Position numbers and translations under genes: made by a program. DNA of 64,000 nt from Sphingomonas pituitosa NBRC 102491. Its GTDB lineage: Bacteria > Pseudomonadota > Alphaproteobacteria > Sphingomonadales > Sphingomonadaceae. Location of the stretch: assembly GCF_001598435.1 (NCBI RefSeq), contig NZ_BCYY01000012.1, positions 62,001-126,000 of the forward strand, read 5' to 3'. Positions 8,965 to 16,867 of the stretch are shown piece after piece (within the stretch, counting starts at the first letter, position 1; each line of letters begins with the position of its first letter). The notes under the pieces were generated by a model. It was not told where the DNA came from. It worked only from the letters and a program-made list of their open reading frames with translations, and did no database searches.

Positions 8965-11040
8965 CTACCAGAAATAGCGCAGCTCCTGCGCCCAGCGCGA
9001 TGTGGGATAGTCGCGCTTCAGGCGCTGGAACCAGCCTTTCCGCACCGCCGGCTCCACGCCCTTGCCGCCGCATTCGTTGCTGCCGCCGGGCGCATAGCAG
9101 TTCACCGCGCGGAACAGGGCATAGGCCTTGTCGTCCGGCGTCGCCTTGGGCGAGGCCATCACCGCCTGGTAGGCGTCCAGCCGCGAATAGGGCGGAAAGG
9201 CGAAGCGCGAGGGCGTGCCGCCGAGATGGTCGGCAGGGGGGCTGCCGTCGAGGTAGAATTCGTCGAAGCCGTTCACGCGCGTGAACTCGCCCAGGCAGAG
9301 CATCGCCTTGGCGTCACCCGGGTTCGCCGCCAGGCGGCTCTGCGTTTCCGGAAGCGGCGGGCAGCCATAGTCGCCCAGCTTGCGGCCCCTGGTGAAGATC
9401 GCCAGCGGAAGCTGATCGGGCGCGCCGAAATCATAATAGCCCCCCTCGGCCGGAGCGTTCGCCGGCACGAGGCGCGCGTCGGCGGCGAAGTCGCGGTGCG
9501 ACCCGCGCGTCGCTTCCTTGTACAGCAGGGTGAACAGCGCGATCCGGCGCTCATGCGGCGAGGCGCCGGCCGCCTGCGCCTGCTGCCGCAACAGCTTTGC
9601 GTCGGCCAGGTTCATCAGCAGGGTGTCGCGAATTTCCTGCGTGCGGATCGGCGAGTCGGGCGCGAAGATCCGCGCAAGCCCGTCATGGCGCTCCTCGTGC
9701 ATGGCCAAGGCGAGCTCGACCACCGGGCGCTGCCCGGTGCGCCTGGCGCCGGCGAGGAGATCGATCCAGAAGCCGCGGACATTGCGATCGGCCTTGCCTT
9801 CCAGCACGATCCCGCGAAGCATTTGCCGGCTGAACGCCACATAGCCGAAATCCGTCTGGTGCGACGCATCGGGGAGCAGGCGCAGGGCTTCGTCGGGCTG
9901 CGATGCGACGAAATAGGCATGGACCGCCAGCAGATAGCTGAACAGCGCGGGCTTGCCGGCGAACCTGGCGCGCTGTGCCTCGAGCGCGCCGCGGGAAATC
10001 GGCGTGCAGCACGGCGCACCGTCATAGTTCTTGCCGCGCATGTGCATCAGGTCGAACGCCGCGAGGAGCATGGGGTCGCGCAGCCTGTCGGCAGCGGCGG
10101 TGGCGAAGAGCTTGGCGTCGATCTCCTGCGCCAGCGACGCGGCGTCGATGCCGCGCTCGGCATCGGGAAGCGCGATCAGCGCGGCATATTCCGCTTCGAG
10201 CCGGCTCCAGTCCTGCGCCAGCCAGTAGACGCGGCGCAACAGGCCTCGGGCGGAGAAGAAATACGCCCCCTTGGGATAGGCCTTCATATAGGCGCGCAGG
10301 CCGTTCTCCGCGTCCGCCAGCAGCTTGGGCGCGATCTGCTTGCCCTCCCTGGGTGCGCCATATTCGTCGTAATAGTCCACCTGCGCGCGGTTCACGGCGA
10401 CGCGGCCGAGCATGTAGCGCGCCGTCTCGCGAAGCCAGGGATCGCGGGCAGAGACAAGCGCGGCGAACCGCGCCGCGGCACCGTCGAAATCGGCATCGTA
10501 GAAGGCTGCGGCGCCTTCGAGATAGGCAGCGAAGACCTTGCCGGCATCCGATTTTACCCCGCGGGCGGCACTGGCGATCGCGGCCCCGGCGGCCGTTCCC
10601 AACGCGCAGTCGGGCTGGAGTGCGCGCCGCGCCGCGATCAGGGCCGTACGTTCCTGCTCCGGCACCTTGCCATTTGCGCGCACCGCGGCTTCGAAGCTTG
10701 CCGTCCCGCCCGGGTTGCTGCGACAGCGCGAGCCTTCGCCGTCGGAGAAGAACGGGCTCTCCTCACCTTCCGAAGCCTGCCTGAGCGTGGCGAGATCGAG
10801 GAAGATCGAGGTCTGGGCCGGACCCGTCAGCGGCCCCGCACCCGGCACGTCCGCCATCAGCAGCAGCAGGTTGATCCGGCTGTCGTTGCGCGGGCCGATC
10901 ATCGCGGTGTCGTCGCAGCCGGTATAGCTTGCGTAGACGAGCTTGGTGACCGGGCCGCAGCTGGCGTCCCCGCTGGCGCGGGCGGGCATGGACCAGAGCA
11001 TGCCGGCGCCCAGCAGGAGGCAGAGGATCACTCGAAGCAT
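8965..11040 (-). CDS. Large exported protein of unknown function
   Basis: 691 aa. A signal peptide (MLRVILCLLLGAGMLWSMPARAS) directs it to the periplasm or outer membrane. The body is helical and Ala-rich with several stretches of TPR/Sel1-like spacing (for example AAAFYDADFDGAAARFAALVSARDPWLRETARYMLGRVAVN), but no domain could be named with confidence. Cysteine pairs (SCGPVTK, TGCDD, GAPCCTP, SRCRSN, ECGGKG) are consistent with disulfides in an exported protein. It is followed within 4 bp by the DUF3142 gene. The chosen start has a recognisable signal sequence; the longer in-frame extension has none. Confidence 0.6.
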   Translation of the reverse strand: MLRVILCLLLGAGMLWSMPARASGDASCGPVTKLVYASYTGCDDTAMIGPRNDSRINLLLLMADVPGAGPLTGPAQTSIFLDLATLRQASEGEESPFFSDGEGSRCRSNPGGTASFEAAVRANGKVPEQERTALIAARRALQPDCALGTAAGAAIASAARGVKSDAGKVFAAYLEGAAAFYDADFDGAAARFAALVSARDPWLRETARYMLGRVAVNRAQVDYYDEYGAPREGKQIAPKLLADAENGLRAYMKAYPKGAYFFSARGLLRRVYWLAQDWSRLEAEYAALIALPDAERGIDAASLAQEIDAKLFATAAADRLRDPMLLAAFDLMHMRGKNYDGAPCCTPISRGALEAQRARFAGKPALFSYLLAVHAYFVASQPDEALRLLPDASHQTDFGYVAFSRQMLRGIVLEGKADRNVRGFWIDLLAGARRTGQRPVVELALAMHEERHDGLARIFAPDSPIRTQEIRDTLLMNLADAKLLRQQAQAAGASPHERRIALFTLLYKEATRGSHRDFAADARLVPANAPAEGGYYDFGAPDQLPLAIFTRGRKLGDYGCPPLPETQSRLAANPGDAKAMLCLGEFTRVNGFDEFYLDGSPPADHLGGTPSRFAFPPYSRLDAYQAVMASPKATPDDKAYALFRAVNCYAPGGSNECGGKGVEPAVRKGWFQRLKRDYPTSRWAQELRYFW

Positions 11041-11171
11041 GCAGCAAATCTCGCAAATCTTGGGGCTGCGCGCGTAGCCGAGGCAGGGGCGTCGCGCCAG
11101 AGGCAGGGGAGGGGCGCATAAGGCGGCGCGCGCGGCGCCGGCCGGCAGTGTCGCCCGGGAAGAGGCAGTGG

Positions 11172-11897
11172 TCAGCGGCGGTCGTCCGATCCGCCGAGGG
11201 GCACGAATCCTTCGGACGTCAGGTCGATCGCGGCAAGGTCCAGGCCCATGGCCTGCGCGCCCCGGCCCACCGCCCCGCCGATCTGGCGCAGGCGGGCGCG
11301 ATCCCCCTTGGCCTGTTCCACGGCACCGTCGATCAGCGCGGTCTGCACCCACAGGGCTTCGGCAAGTTCCTGCTTCTGCGCGTCGGTCGCCCGCGCCAGC
11401 TCGCCGGTCGCGCCGACCGCCCGCACTGCCTGCGCGCGCACGGCGGCAAGGGTATCGGCATCGGGCGTGTCGTTGTTGCCGCGATAGGCTTGCCAGGCGG
11501 TGATCCACCACAGGGCATAGGCATCCGCGACATTGTCGATGTGCAGGCCAGGCGGGGCCACGGCCGCGCGGATCTTCTCGATGAAGTCGCCCTCGGCGAA
11601 CAGCTTTTGCAGATCGGCTGCGCCCTGCGGATCGGCCGCGCGCGTCTTCTGGACGAAAGCGGCGAGGTTGGCCGCGCGTCGCGCCTTGGAGGGCGTGTAC
11701 TGCAACGCTGCCGGATCGGCCGTGGTCCGCGGCGTCGCCCCCGGTTCGTCTGCGTCGGCCGAGAAGCGGTCGGCATGGCCCTGAAGCGCGATCCGCGGCC
11801 CTTCGTAGAGCATCGGGCTGACCATCTGGGCCCTTGCGATGCCGGGCGCCACGAGGAGTGCGAGGCCCGGAAGAATCGCTGCGTGGCGCCGCTTCAT
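11172..11897 (-). CDS. Exported protein, tandem paralogue (DUF6683-like)
   Basis: 241 aa. A signal peptide (ILPGLALLVAPGIARAQ) is followed by a domain that closely repeats that of the gene just upstream. Shared blocks include LQYTPSKARRAANLAAFVQKTRA, AADLQKLFAEGDFIEKI and IDNVADAYALWWITAWQA. I recognise this as resembling DUF6683, from memory only; its function is unknown. It begins 18 bp after the upstream paralogue, with GAGGATC in front of ATG 11897, so the two form an operon. It lacks the C-terminal membrane tail present in its partner. Confidence 0.65.
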   Translation of the reverse strand: MKRRHAAILPGLALLVAPGIARAQMVSPMLYEGPRIALQGHADRFSADADEPGATPRTTADPAALQYTPSKARRAANLAAFVQKTRAADPQGAADLQKLFAEGDFIEKIRAAVAPPGLHIDNVADAYALWWITAWQAYRGNNDTPDADTLAAVRAQAVRAVGATGELARATDAQKQELAEALWVQTALIDGAVEQAKGDRARLRQIGGAVGRGAQAMGLDLAAIDLTSEGFVPLGGSDDRR

Positions 11898-11915
11898 GCG
11901 AGGATCCTCAGCGAT

Positions 11916-12800
11916 TCAGCCGCGGCGCTGGCGCAGCATCAGGAACCCGCCGACGCCCATGCCGCCGGCGGCCAGCGCCAGGGCACCATAGGGGGCGGCG
12001 CTTGCTGGCTTGGGCGTTGTAGAGGGTGCGTCATTCTGGCCGACGCCAACGGGCACGAAGCCCTGCGAGGTCAGATCGATGGCATCGAGATTCAGGCCCA
12101 TGCCCTTGGCGCCCTTGCGCACCGCATCGCCGACCGCGCGCAGGCGGGACGGATCACGCTTGGCCTGTTCGACCGCACCATCGATCAGCGCGCTCTGGAC
12201 CCACAGCGCTTCGGCCAGTTCCTGCTTTTGGGCATCCGAGGCGCGCGCGATCTCGCCGGTGGCGACAACGGCGTTCGCCGCCTGCTGGCGGACGGCGCCG
12301 AGGACGGCGCGGCTGGGCGTCTCGTTGGTGCCGTGCGCGGCCTGCCACGCGGTGATCCACCATAGCGCGTAGGCATCGGCAACATTGTCGATGTGCAACC
12401 CTTGCGGCTGCACCAGCGCTGCGATCTTTTCAATAAAGTCGCCTTGCGCAAACAGCTTCTGCAGATCGGCTGCACCACCCGGGTCGCCCGCGCGCGTCTT
12501 CTGAACAAATGTGGCGAGGTTGGCGCTCCGTCGGGCCTTGGACGGCGTGTAGCGCAACGTCGCGATATCGGCCGGCTGCAGGTTGCGTGCCGCGCGCAAA
12601 TCTGGCGTGCGCGGCGCGGTGCGGCGCGCACGCGTTTCCCCGCGCCGCTCCCGATCCTCCAGCGTCACGCTCAGCGGATCCGTGTGATACATGGAGGGCA
12701 GCATGAGCGACAATTGGGTGCTGTCCCACATCTGGGCCGTGGCAGTGCTGCTCCAGCCGGTGGCGACCACCAGTGCGAGAGCTCCCAAGATCTTTTTCAT
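11916..12800 (-). CDS. Exported protein with C-terminal anchor, tandem paralogue (DUF6683-like)
   Basis: 294 aa. A signal peptide (KILGALALVVATGWSSTATAQ) is followed by the same domain as the downstream paralogue (LRYTPSKARRSANLATFVQKTRA, DFIEKI, IDNVADAYALWWITAWQA, LAEALWVQ). A Pro/Ala linker and a hydrophobic segment with a basic end (GALALAAGGMGVGGFLMLRQRRG) follow, giving a membrane-anchored version. AAGGAG precedes ATG 12800. The pair lies downstream of the needle-like gene at the edge of the T3SS locus; whether it belongs to that system is not known. An intrinsic terminator separates them, which argues for an independent unit. Confidence 0.65.
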   Translation of the reverse strand: MKKILGALALVVATGWSSTATAQMWDSTQLSLMLPSMYHTDPLSVTLEDRERRGETRARRTAPRTPDLRAARNLQPADIATLRYTPSKARRSANLATFVQKTRAGDPGGAADLQKLFAQGDFIEKIAALVQPQGLHIDNVADAYALWWITAWQAAHGTNETPSRAVLGAVRQQAANAVVATGEIARASDAQKQELAEALWVQSALIDGAVEQAKRDPSRLRAVGDAVRKGAKGMGLNLDAIDLTSQGFVPVGVGQNDAPSTTPKPASAAPYGALALAAGGMGVGGFLMLRQRRG

Positions 12801-12819
12801 ACTGCGCTCCTTTCCAAAA

Positions 12820-12853
12820 ACGCGAAAAGGGGGGAGCGGCGCGCCGCTCCCCC
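12820..12853 (-). terminator. Intrinsic terminator of the needle-like gene
   Basis: A 24-bp perfect palindrome at 12830-12853 (half GGGGGAGCGGCG) is followed on the minus strand by CCTTTT. It stands 21 bp after the stop of the gene at 12874-13509 and just before the next gene, consistent with factor-independent termination. Confidence 0.65.
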
Positions 12854-12873
12854 GCGAAACTCGCAGAACCGTG

Positions 12874-13509
12874 TTACTGCTTGCGGGCCATCGAGCTGAG
12901 GCCTTCGCCGATCGTCTTGATGACAGTGCTGGTCGTGCTCATCAGATACCCGAACTCCTGGCCTGCGACGGTAAGGTCGGTGCTGGTCTTCGTCGAACGG
13001 TTCTTGCCCTGCTTGTCCAGCGACTGCGACAGGCTGTCCATGTCGGAGATCTTCTGGTCCATCGTGGCTGCCAGTGAATCGGCGATCGCCTGAAGCCAGC
13101 TGCGGCCCTTGCCGCTGCGCGAGGAGTGCGCCTTGGCCTGCGTTTCGCCGTCCTTCACCGCTTCGCTCAGCTGGGTGTAAAGGTCGCGCGAGTCCGACTC
13201 TGCGGCGCGCTGCAGTTCGCCCTGCTGCGACGGCGACAGGTCGAAATTCTGGGCGAGGCTGGCCACCGCTTCGGCGATCGTGGCCGGGCCGCCCGCCGAG
13301 CCGGTCGCCATCGAGAAGCCGTCCTGCACCAGGTTGATCGCGCTCTGCGGCAGGCCGAGCTGCTGGCCGAGCTGCTGCAGCACTTCCTTGGCGATGGCGG
13401 TGCCCAGTGTGCGCACCGCGAGCGATGCCCAGCCCGCCGGGCCCATCGCGAGGGAAGCCAGGCTGATCGGATTGACCAGAGACCGCGTAAGACCGCTCAG
13501 GAGACCCAT
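12874..13509 (-). CDS. Putative T3SS filament/needle-like secreted protein
   Basis: 211 aa, no Sec signal. Residues about 12-62 are hydrophobic and glycine-containing (LASLAMGPAGWASLAVRTLGTAIAKEV is the core region). The C-terminal 80 residues can be aligned over their whole length with the needle candidate at 24702: both have GKG-x-W at the start, an LT in the middle and end in MARK plus one residue. This suggests an enlarged needle-related protein such as a filament subunit, a tip protein or a secreted cap. The start MGLLSG at 13509 is chosen for AAAGGAACG upstream. A strong inverted-repeat copy of the regulon box lies 105 bp upstream, so it is probably a highly regulated monocistronic gene. 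The family name is unknown and the relationship is inferred by eye. Confidence 0.55.
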   Translation of the reverse strand: MGLLSGLTRSLVNPISLASLAMGPAGWASLAVRTLGTAIAKEVLQQLGQQLGLPQSAINLVQDGFSMATGSAGGPATIAEAVASLAQNFDLSPSQQGELQRAAESDSRDLYTQLSEAVKDGETQAKAHSSRSGKGRSWLQAIADSLAATMDQKISDMDSLSQSLDKQGKNRSTKTSTDLTVAGQEFGYLMSTTSTVIKTIGEGLSSMARKQ

Positions 13510-13613
13510 GGATCGTTCCTTTCCATCCAGATATCGCGCTCCCCTCGGGAGCAAGCCGCCGACACCGCGTCGCCGGTACGAGAGCAGATTGCCCCGGATC
13601 GGACCCCTGCGCG

Positions 13614-13652
13614 CTCCACGATTCGTTTAGTGGCGCTCAACGAATCGTGGAG
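13614..13652. promoter_or_regulatory. T3SS regulon box, inverted-repeat copy
   Basis: Perfect 14-bp inverted repeat: CTCCACGATTCGTT at 13614-13627 and its complement at 13639-13652, with an 11-bp spacer. Read on the minus strand, the gene-proximal arm is CTAAACGAATCGTGGAG, nearly identical to single boxes at 30113, 32234 and 35152. It lies between the LuxR-type gene stop and the needle-like gene start. No T-run follows, and half sites recur elsewhere, so an operator or activator site is more likely than a terminator. Confidence 0.65.
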
Positions 13653-13660
13653 GCGCGCGT

Positions 13661-14038
13661 TCATTCGAGCGGCAGGAAGAGCAGTCCCGCCAGGCTGTTG
13701 AGCTCGCGAACGCCGTCGAGATCGAGCTTGCGGATCGCGTTGTTCATATGGGTGCGCACGGTGTTCTCGGTCATGTTGAGCAGCGTGCCGATATCGCCGT
13801 TCGCGCGGCCCCAGCCGAGGAAGCGGAGCACGGCGGCTTCGTTGCGGGTCAGCGTCTGCAGGCCGGCGAGGTGGAGCAGCGGCACGCGCCAGCCGGGGAC
13901 GGTGAACTCGCCGATGCGGATCTCTCGAGTGGCGGCGCCGCGACGTTGCTCGGCGGCGCGCAGCTCGGCGATCAGCTGGGCGAGCTGCTCGGCATCGCTT
14001 GCGGGCGGCGGGCTGCGGAGGGCGGAGGCGCTGGTCAT
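13661..14038 (-). CDS. LuxR-type HTH regulator of the T3SS locus
   Basis: 125 aa. The C-terminal part is a LuxR/GerE helix-turn-helix: LTRNEAAVLRFLGWGRANGDIGTLLNMTENTVRTHMNNAIRKLDL, with the usual TxxTVRTHxxxxxxKL recognition helix. There is no receiver, autoinducer or PAS domain; the N-terminal 45 residues are a polar, Ala-rich helix (AEQLAQLIAELRAAEQRR). It starts inside the stop of sctT (ATGA overlap), so it is translated with the export apparatus. This position suggests feedback control of the locus. It is a natural candidate to bind the box just downstream, but no direct evidence links the two. Confidence 0.8.
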   Translation of the reverse strand: MTSASALRSPPPASDAEQLAQLIAELRAAEQRRGAATREIRIGEFTVPGWRVPLLHLAGLQTLTRNEAAVLRFLGWGRANGDIGTLLNMTENTVRTHMNNAIRKLDLDGVRELNSLAGLLFLPLE

Positions 14039-14862
14039 CGGGGCTTGGCCGTTCGCTGGAGGACGCCGCCCGCGATTTCCTCGCGCGTGCCGAGATCGGC
14101 GAGGATCGCCTGGGCGAGTAGCGGGAGCGTGAGGATGACGACGAAGGTGGCCGCGGCGGCCTTGATCGGCATCGCCATCGAAAAGACGTTGAACGACTGG
14201 GCGAAGCGGTTGAGGAACCCCATCGCCAGGTCGATCACGTAGAGCACGGTCAGCACGGGTGCGGCGAACAGGAAGGCGAGCGCGAATAATCGACCGAACT
14301 CGCCTTCGAAGAACATCAGCGCGCGGGCATCGAGCATCAGGCCGCCCGGGCCGAGCGGCCAGATCAGATAGCTGCCCATCACCGTGCCGACGAGCAGCGT
14401 CAGCCCGCCCGCGGTGACGAATACCACTTCGGCGAAGCGGCTGAGCAGGATGCCGGTGAGCGAGCTGGTGTTGCCGCTCAACGGATCGACCAGCTGGCCG
14501 ATCGTCGCGCCCACCTTGGTGTCGATGATCTCGCCCGCCGCGCCCATCGCCCAGAGCACGGTACCGAAGAAGAAGCCGATCGCGCCACCGGCGGCGGCTT
14601 CCTTGAGCAGCATCTTCAGCCAGCCCATCGCCGACAGGGCGTTCGGGTGAAAATCCGGCTGCATCTGCAGCGCGACCAGCCCGAAGGTGACGATGATGCT
14701 GTTGCGCACCGTCCCCGGCATCACCTCGCGTGAGAACACGGGCACGAACACGAAGGCGAAGGCGAACCGCGCCGAGGCGACCGCGACCACCAGCAACTGG
14801 TCGAGCCAGGGCATCGCCGCGAACAGCGGCACGCCGACGCCGGGGGGCACCGCCTCGATCAT
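14035..14862 (-). CDS. sctT: T3SS export apparatus protein SctT
   Basis: 275 aa, the usual length of the SctT/FliR/YscT family. Polytopic inner-membrane protein forming, with SctR and SctS, the export gate. Recognisable pieces include FAFVFVPVFSREVMPGTVRNSI, the GEIIDTKVGATIGQLVDPLSG loop and SFNVFSMAMPIKAAAATFVVI near the end. It overlaps sctS by 4 bp at its start and the LuxR-type gene by 4 bp at its end. Confidence 0.92.
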   Translation of the reverse strand: MIEAVPPGVGVPLFAAMPWLDQLLVVAVASARFAFAFVFVPVFSREVMPGTVRNSIIVTFGLVALQMQPDFHPNALSAMGWLKMLLKEAAAGGAIGFFFGTVLWAMGAAGEIIDTKVGATIGQLVDPLSGNTSSLTGILLSRFAEVVFVTAGGLTLLVGTVMGSYLIWPLGPGGLMLDARALMFFEGEFGRLFALAFLFAAPVLTVLYVIDLAMGFLNRFAQSFNVFSMAMPIKAAAATFVVILTLPLLAQAILADLGTREEIAGGVLQRTAKPR

Positions 14863-15125
14863 CGCCCCACCGCCGCGATGCCGGAGAAGATCGAATCGGC
14901 ATAGCTGTACAGCGTGCCCGCCATCAGGCTGGCGGTGACGAAGATGCTGATCACGATCGCGAAGAACTTCAGCGTATATTGCAGCGTCTGTTCCTGCAGC
15001 TGGGTCGCGGCCTGGACGATCGCGACGAGCAGGCCCACCACCGACGCCGCGATGATCGGCGGCGCCGAAAGGAGCAGCACCAGCCACAGCCCTTGCGTGG
15101 TGACGGCGACGAGGTCGTCGCTCAT
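14859..15125 (-). CDS. sctS: T3SS export apparatus protein SctS
   Basis: 88 aa, typical size for SctS/FliQ. Two membrane helices flank the conserved ATQLQEQTLQYTLKFFAI segment, which is diagnostic. ATG 15125 is supported by GGAGAAAA upstream; a longer frame would read through a large palindrome. It is separated from sctR by 129 bp, the only long gap in an otherwise overlapping operon, and this gap is filled by a 33-bp inverted repeat. It overlaps sctT by ATGA. Confidence 0.92.
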   Translation of the reverse strand: MSDDLVAVTTQGLWLVLLLSAPPIIAASVVGLLVAIVQAATQLQEQTLQYTLKFFAIVISIFVTASLMAGTLYSYADSIFSGIAAVGR

Positions 15126-15140
15126 GACGTTTTCTCCGCG

Positions 15141-15220
15141 CGGTGCCGGCCCGCTCCCCCACCCGGCCACCCATAGGATACTGGCGTTGGGTGGCCGGGT
15201 GGGGGAGCGGGCCGGCACCG
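15141..15220. repeat. 33-bp perfect inverted repeat inside the sct operon
   Basis: Arms at 15141-15173 and 15188-15220 are perfectly complementary over 33 bp with a 14-base spacer; the core arm is GCTCCCCCACCCGGCCACCC. It fills the sctR-sctS gap. The transcript would fold into a very stable hairpin. It resembles the palindromic intergenic repeats scattered in proteobacterial genomes, so it is probably an inserted repeat element that may now stabilise or attenuate the operon mRNA. Confidence 0.85.
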
Positions 15221-15254
15221 GACCTGCGCCCGTGGCGCAGCAAGAAGCGCCTCC

Positions 15255-15953
15255 TCAGGCATAGGAGAGCACCAGGCCGTGGCTCAGCTTCACCCAGCCA
15301 TCGACCAGCACGAACAGCAGGATCTTGAACGGCAGCGAGATGGTGACGGGCGACAGCATCATCATGCCCATCGCCAGCAGGATGTTGGCGATCACCATGT
15401 CGATGACGAGGAAGGGCAGGAAGATCAGGAAGCCGATCTGGAAGGCGAGCTTGAGCTCCTTCACCACGAACGCCGGGATGACGATCACGAAATCGGTGTC
15501 GCGCAGGGTGCTGACCTTGGCGGGATCGCCGATGCGCTGCTGGGTGCGCAGGAAGAAGGCGCGCTCGCGCGGGTCGCTGTGCTTGACGAGGAATTCGCGC
15601 AGGGGCTCCTTGGCGCGATCGGCGGTGGCGAAGATGTCGCCGGTGCTCTCGATCGGGTTCTCGGCCTGCGCGGGCGGATCGCCGGGCATGGTGGGCGTGG
15701 CCGGCCCCTGCACCGCGGCGGCGGCCTGCATCTTTTCCAGCGTCGGGTACATCACGAAGACGGTGAGGATCAGCGCCAGGCCGTTCAGCACGAGGTTGGG
15801 CGGCACCTGCTGCAGCCCCAGCGCATTGCGCACCAGGCTGAGCACCACGGCGATCTTGGTGAAGCTGGTCACCATCACCGCGAAGAAGGGCGCTAGCGCA
15901 ATCAGGACGACCGTGATCAGCGCCGAGCCGGGGGTGAACTGGGCGAGGTTCAC
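15255..15953 (-). CDS. sctR: T3SS export apparatus protein SctR
   Basis: 232 aa. Core export-gate protein of the FliP/YscR/SctR family. Diagnostic segments: VMVTSFTKIAVVLSLVRNALGLQQVPPNLVLNGLALILT at the start, VIPAFVVKELKLAFQIGFLIFLPFLVIDMVIANILLAMGMMMLSP later and FKILLFVLVDGW at the end. The periplasmic loop contains a Pro-rich insert (PATPTMPGDPPAQAENP). It overlaps the sctQ stop by ATGA. Confidence 0.95.
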   Translation of the reverse strand: MNLAQFTPGSALITVVLIALAPFFAVMVTSFTKIAVVLSLVRNALGLQQVPPNLVLNGLALILTVFVMYPTLEKMQAAAAVQGPATPTMPGDPPAQAENPIESTGDIFATADRAKEPLREFLVKHSDPRERAFFLRTQQRIGDPAKVSTLRDTDFVIVIPAFVVKELKLAFQIGFLIFLPFLVIDMVIANILLAMGMMMLSPVTISLPFKILLFVLVDGWVKLSHGLVLSYA

Positions 15954-16867
15954 GCGTCCACCTCCGCCGGCTGCTGCACCGTGGCTTCGACGAGGTCGAC
16001 GCGGGATTCGATCAGCACCGCGAAACGGTCGCCGAGCTGGACGAGCTCGCCGCGCGCGAGCGGGCTGCCGGCGACGAGCAGTTCCACCGGCATGCCTTCG
16101 GCAATCGGGCCCAGCGGCAGCGCAACGCCGGGGCGCAGATCGGCCAGCGCGGCGGCACTCGTCAGCCGCTCGGGCAGGCGGAGGGTAAGGGGAACGGCGA
16201 AATCGCGGGGGGAGGGGGCGGCGTCGCTGGATTCCATGGGCGCTCCATCGGGATGCGAGGTGAAGATGCCGGCAGGCAGATCGACCTGTCCGGATTGCCG
16301 GAAGTGCGGGGCTTCGAGCGTGGCGATCGGGCGCGCGCCCATCAGCACCAGGTCACCGGGGGCGAGGTCGCTCGCTTCGGCGATGCCGAGCCGCGGCCCC
16401 TGCAAGAGCAGTCGGACCACCACGGGCAGGCGCGCGGCGGGCGGGGTGAGGCCCTCCGCCTCGGCGATCCAGTTGCCAGCATGCGGGTGCGCGCAGGGCA
16501 GCAGCAGCGCGGCGGTACGATCGTCGCGCGACAGCGCCAGGTGCAGTACCGGCGCTTCCGAAGCACCGTCGATCGCGTCCGGTTCGAGGTGCAGGCCCAG
16601 TGCCTGCTCCAGCGCCAGCAGGAGGGGCTCGGCCGCGTCCAGCACGGCCGCTGCCTCGGCGACGCGCTCGGGGTGGAGCGCCGCATCGCCGGGGCGGAAC
16701 TGCACGCCATCGGCGCAGGCAAACCAGCTGCCGCGGGGCGGTGCGGCGAGAATGTCGACCGCAAATCCGGCATGTTCCAGCAGCCGCGCGACCGCGCCGG
16801 CGAGCGCGTCCTGCGCGGGATCGATCCGGGGCAGGTCGAGGGCATCGAGGCGGAAGGCGGTGGCCAT
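15950..16867 (-). CDS. sctQ: T3SS cytoplasmic C-ring/sorting platform protein SctQ
   Basis: 305 aa. Two surface-presentation-of-antigens (SpoA) type segments are visible: around ARLPVVVRLLLQGPRLGIAEASDLAPGDLVLMG, and at the C-terminus PLTLRLPERLTSAAALADLRPGVALPLGPIAEGMPVELLVAGSPLARGELVQLGDRFAVLIES. The latter is the FliN/YscQ-C module. SctQ builds the cytoplasmic sorting platform with SctK, SctL and SctN. Its start overlaps the preceding fliO-like stop by one base (TGATG), and its stop overlaps sctR. Confidence 0.88.
   Translation of the reverse strand: MATAFRLDALDLPRIDPAQDALAGAVARLLEHAGFAVDILAAPPRGSWFACADGVQFRPGDAALHPERVAEAAAVLDAAEPLLLALEQALGLHLEPDAIDGASEAPVLHLALSRDDRTAALLLPCAHPHAGNWIAEAEGLTPPAARLPVVVRLLLQGPRLGIAEASDLAPGDLVLMGARPIATLEAPHFRQSGQVDLPAGIFTSHPDGAPMESSDAAPSPRDFAVPLTLRLPERLTSAAALADLRPGVALPLGPIAEGMPVELLVAGSPLARGELVQLGDRFAVLIESRVDLVEATVQQPAEVDA

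Noticed and set aside
8788..11121. 777-codon plus-strand open frame
   Set aside because: Antisense to the large exported protein; composition typical of a shadow frame, no motifs.
13614..13652. Interpreting the inverted repeat only as a rho-independent terminator of the LuxR-type gene
   Set aside because: No T-run follows and the same half site occurs singly upstream of three other genes, which a terminator would not explain.
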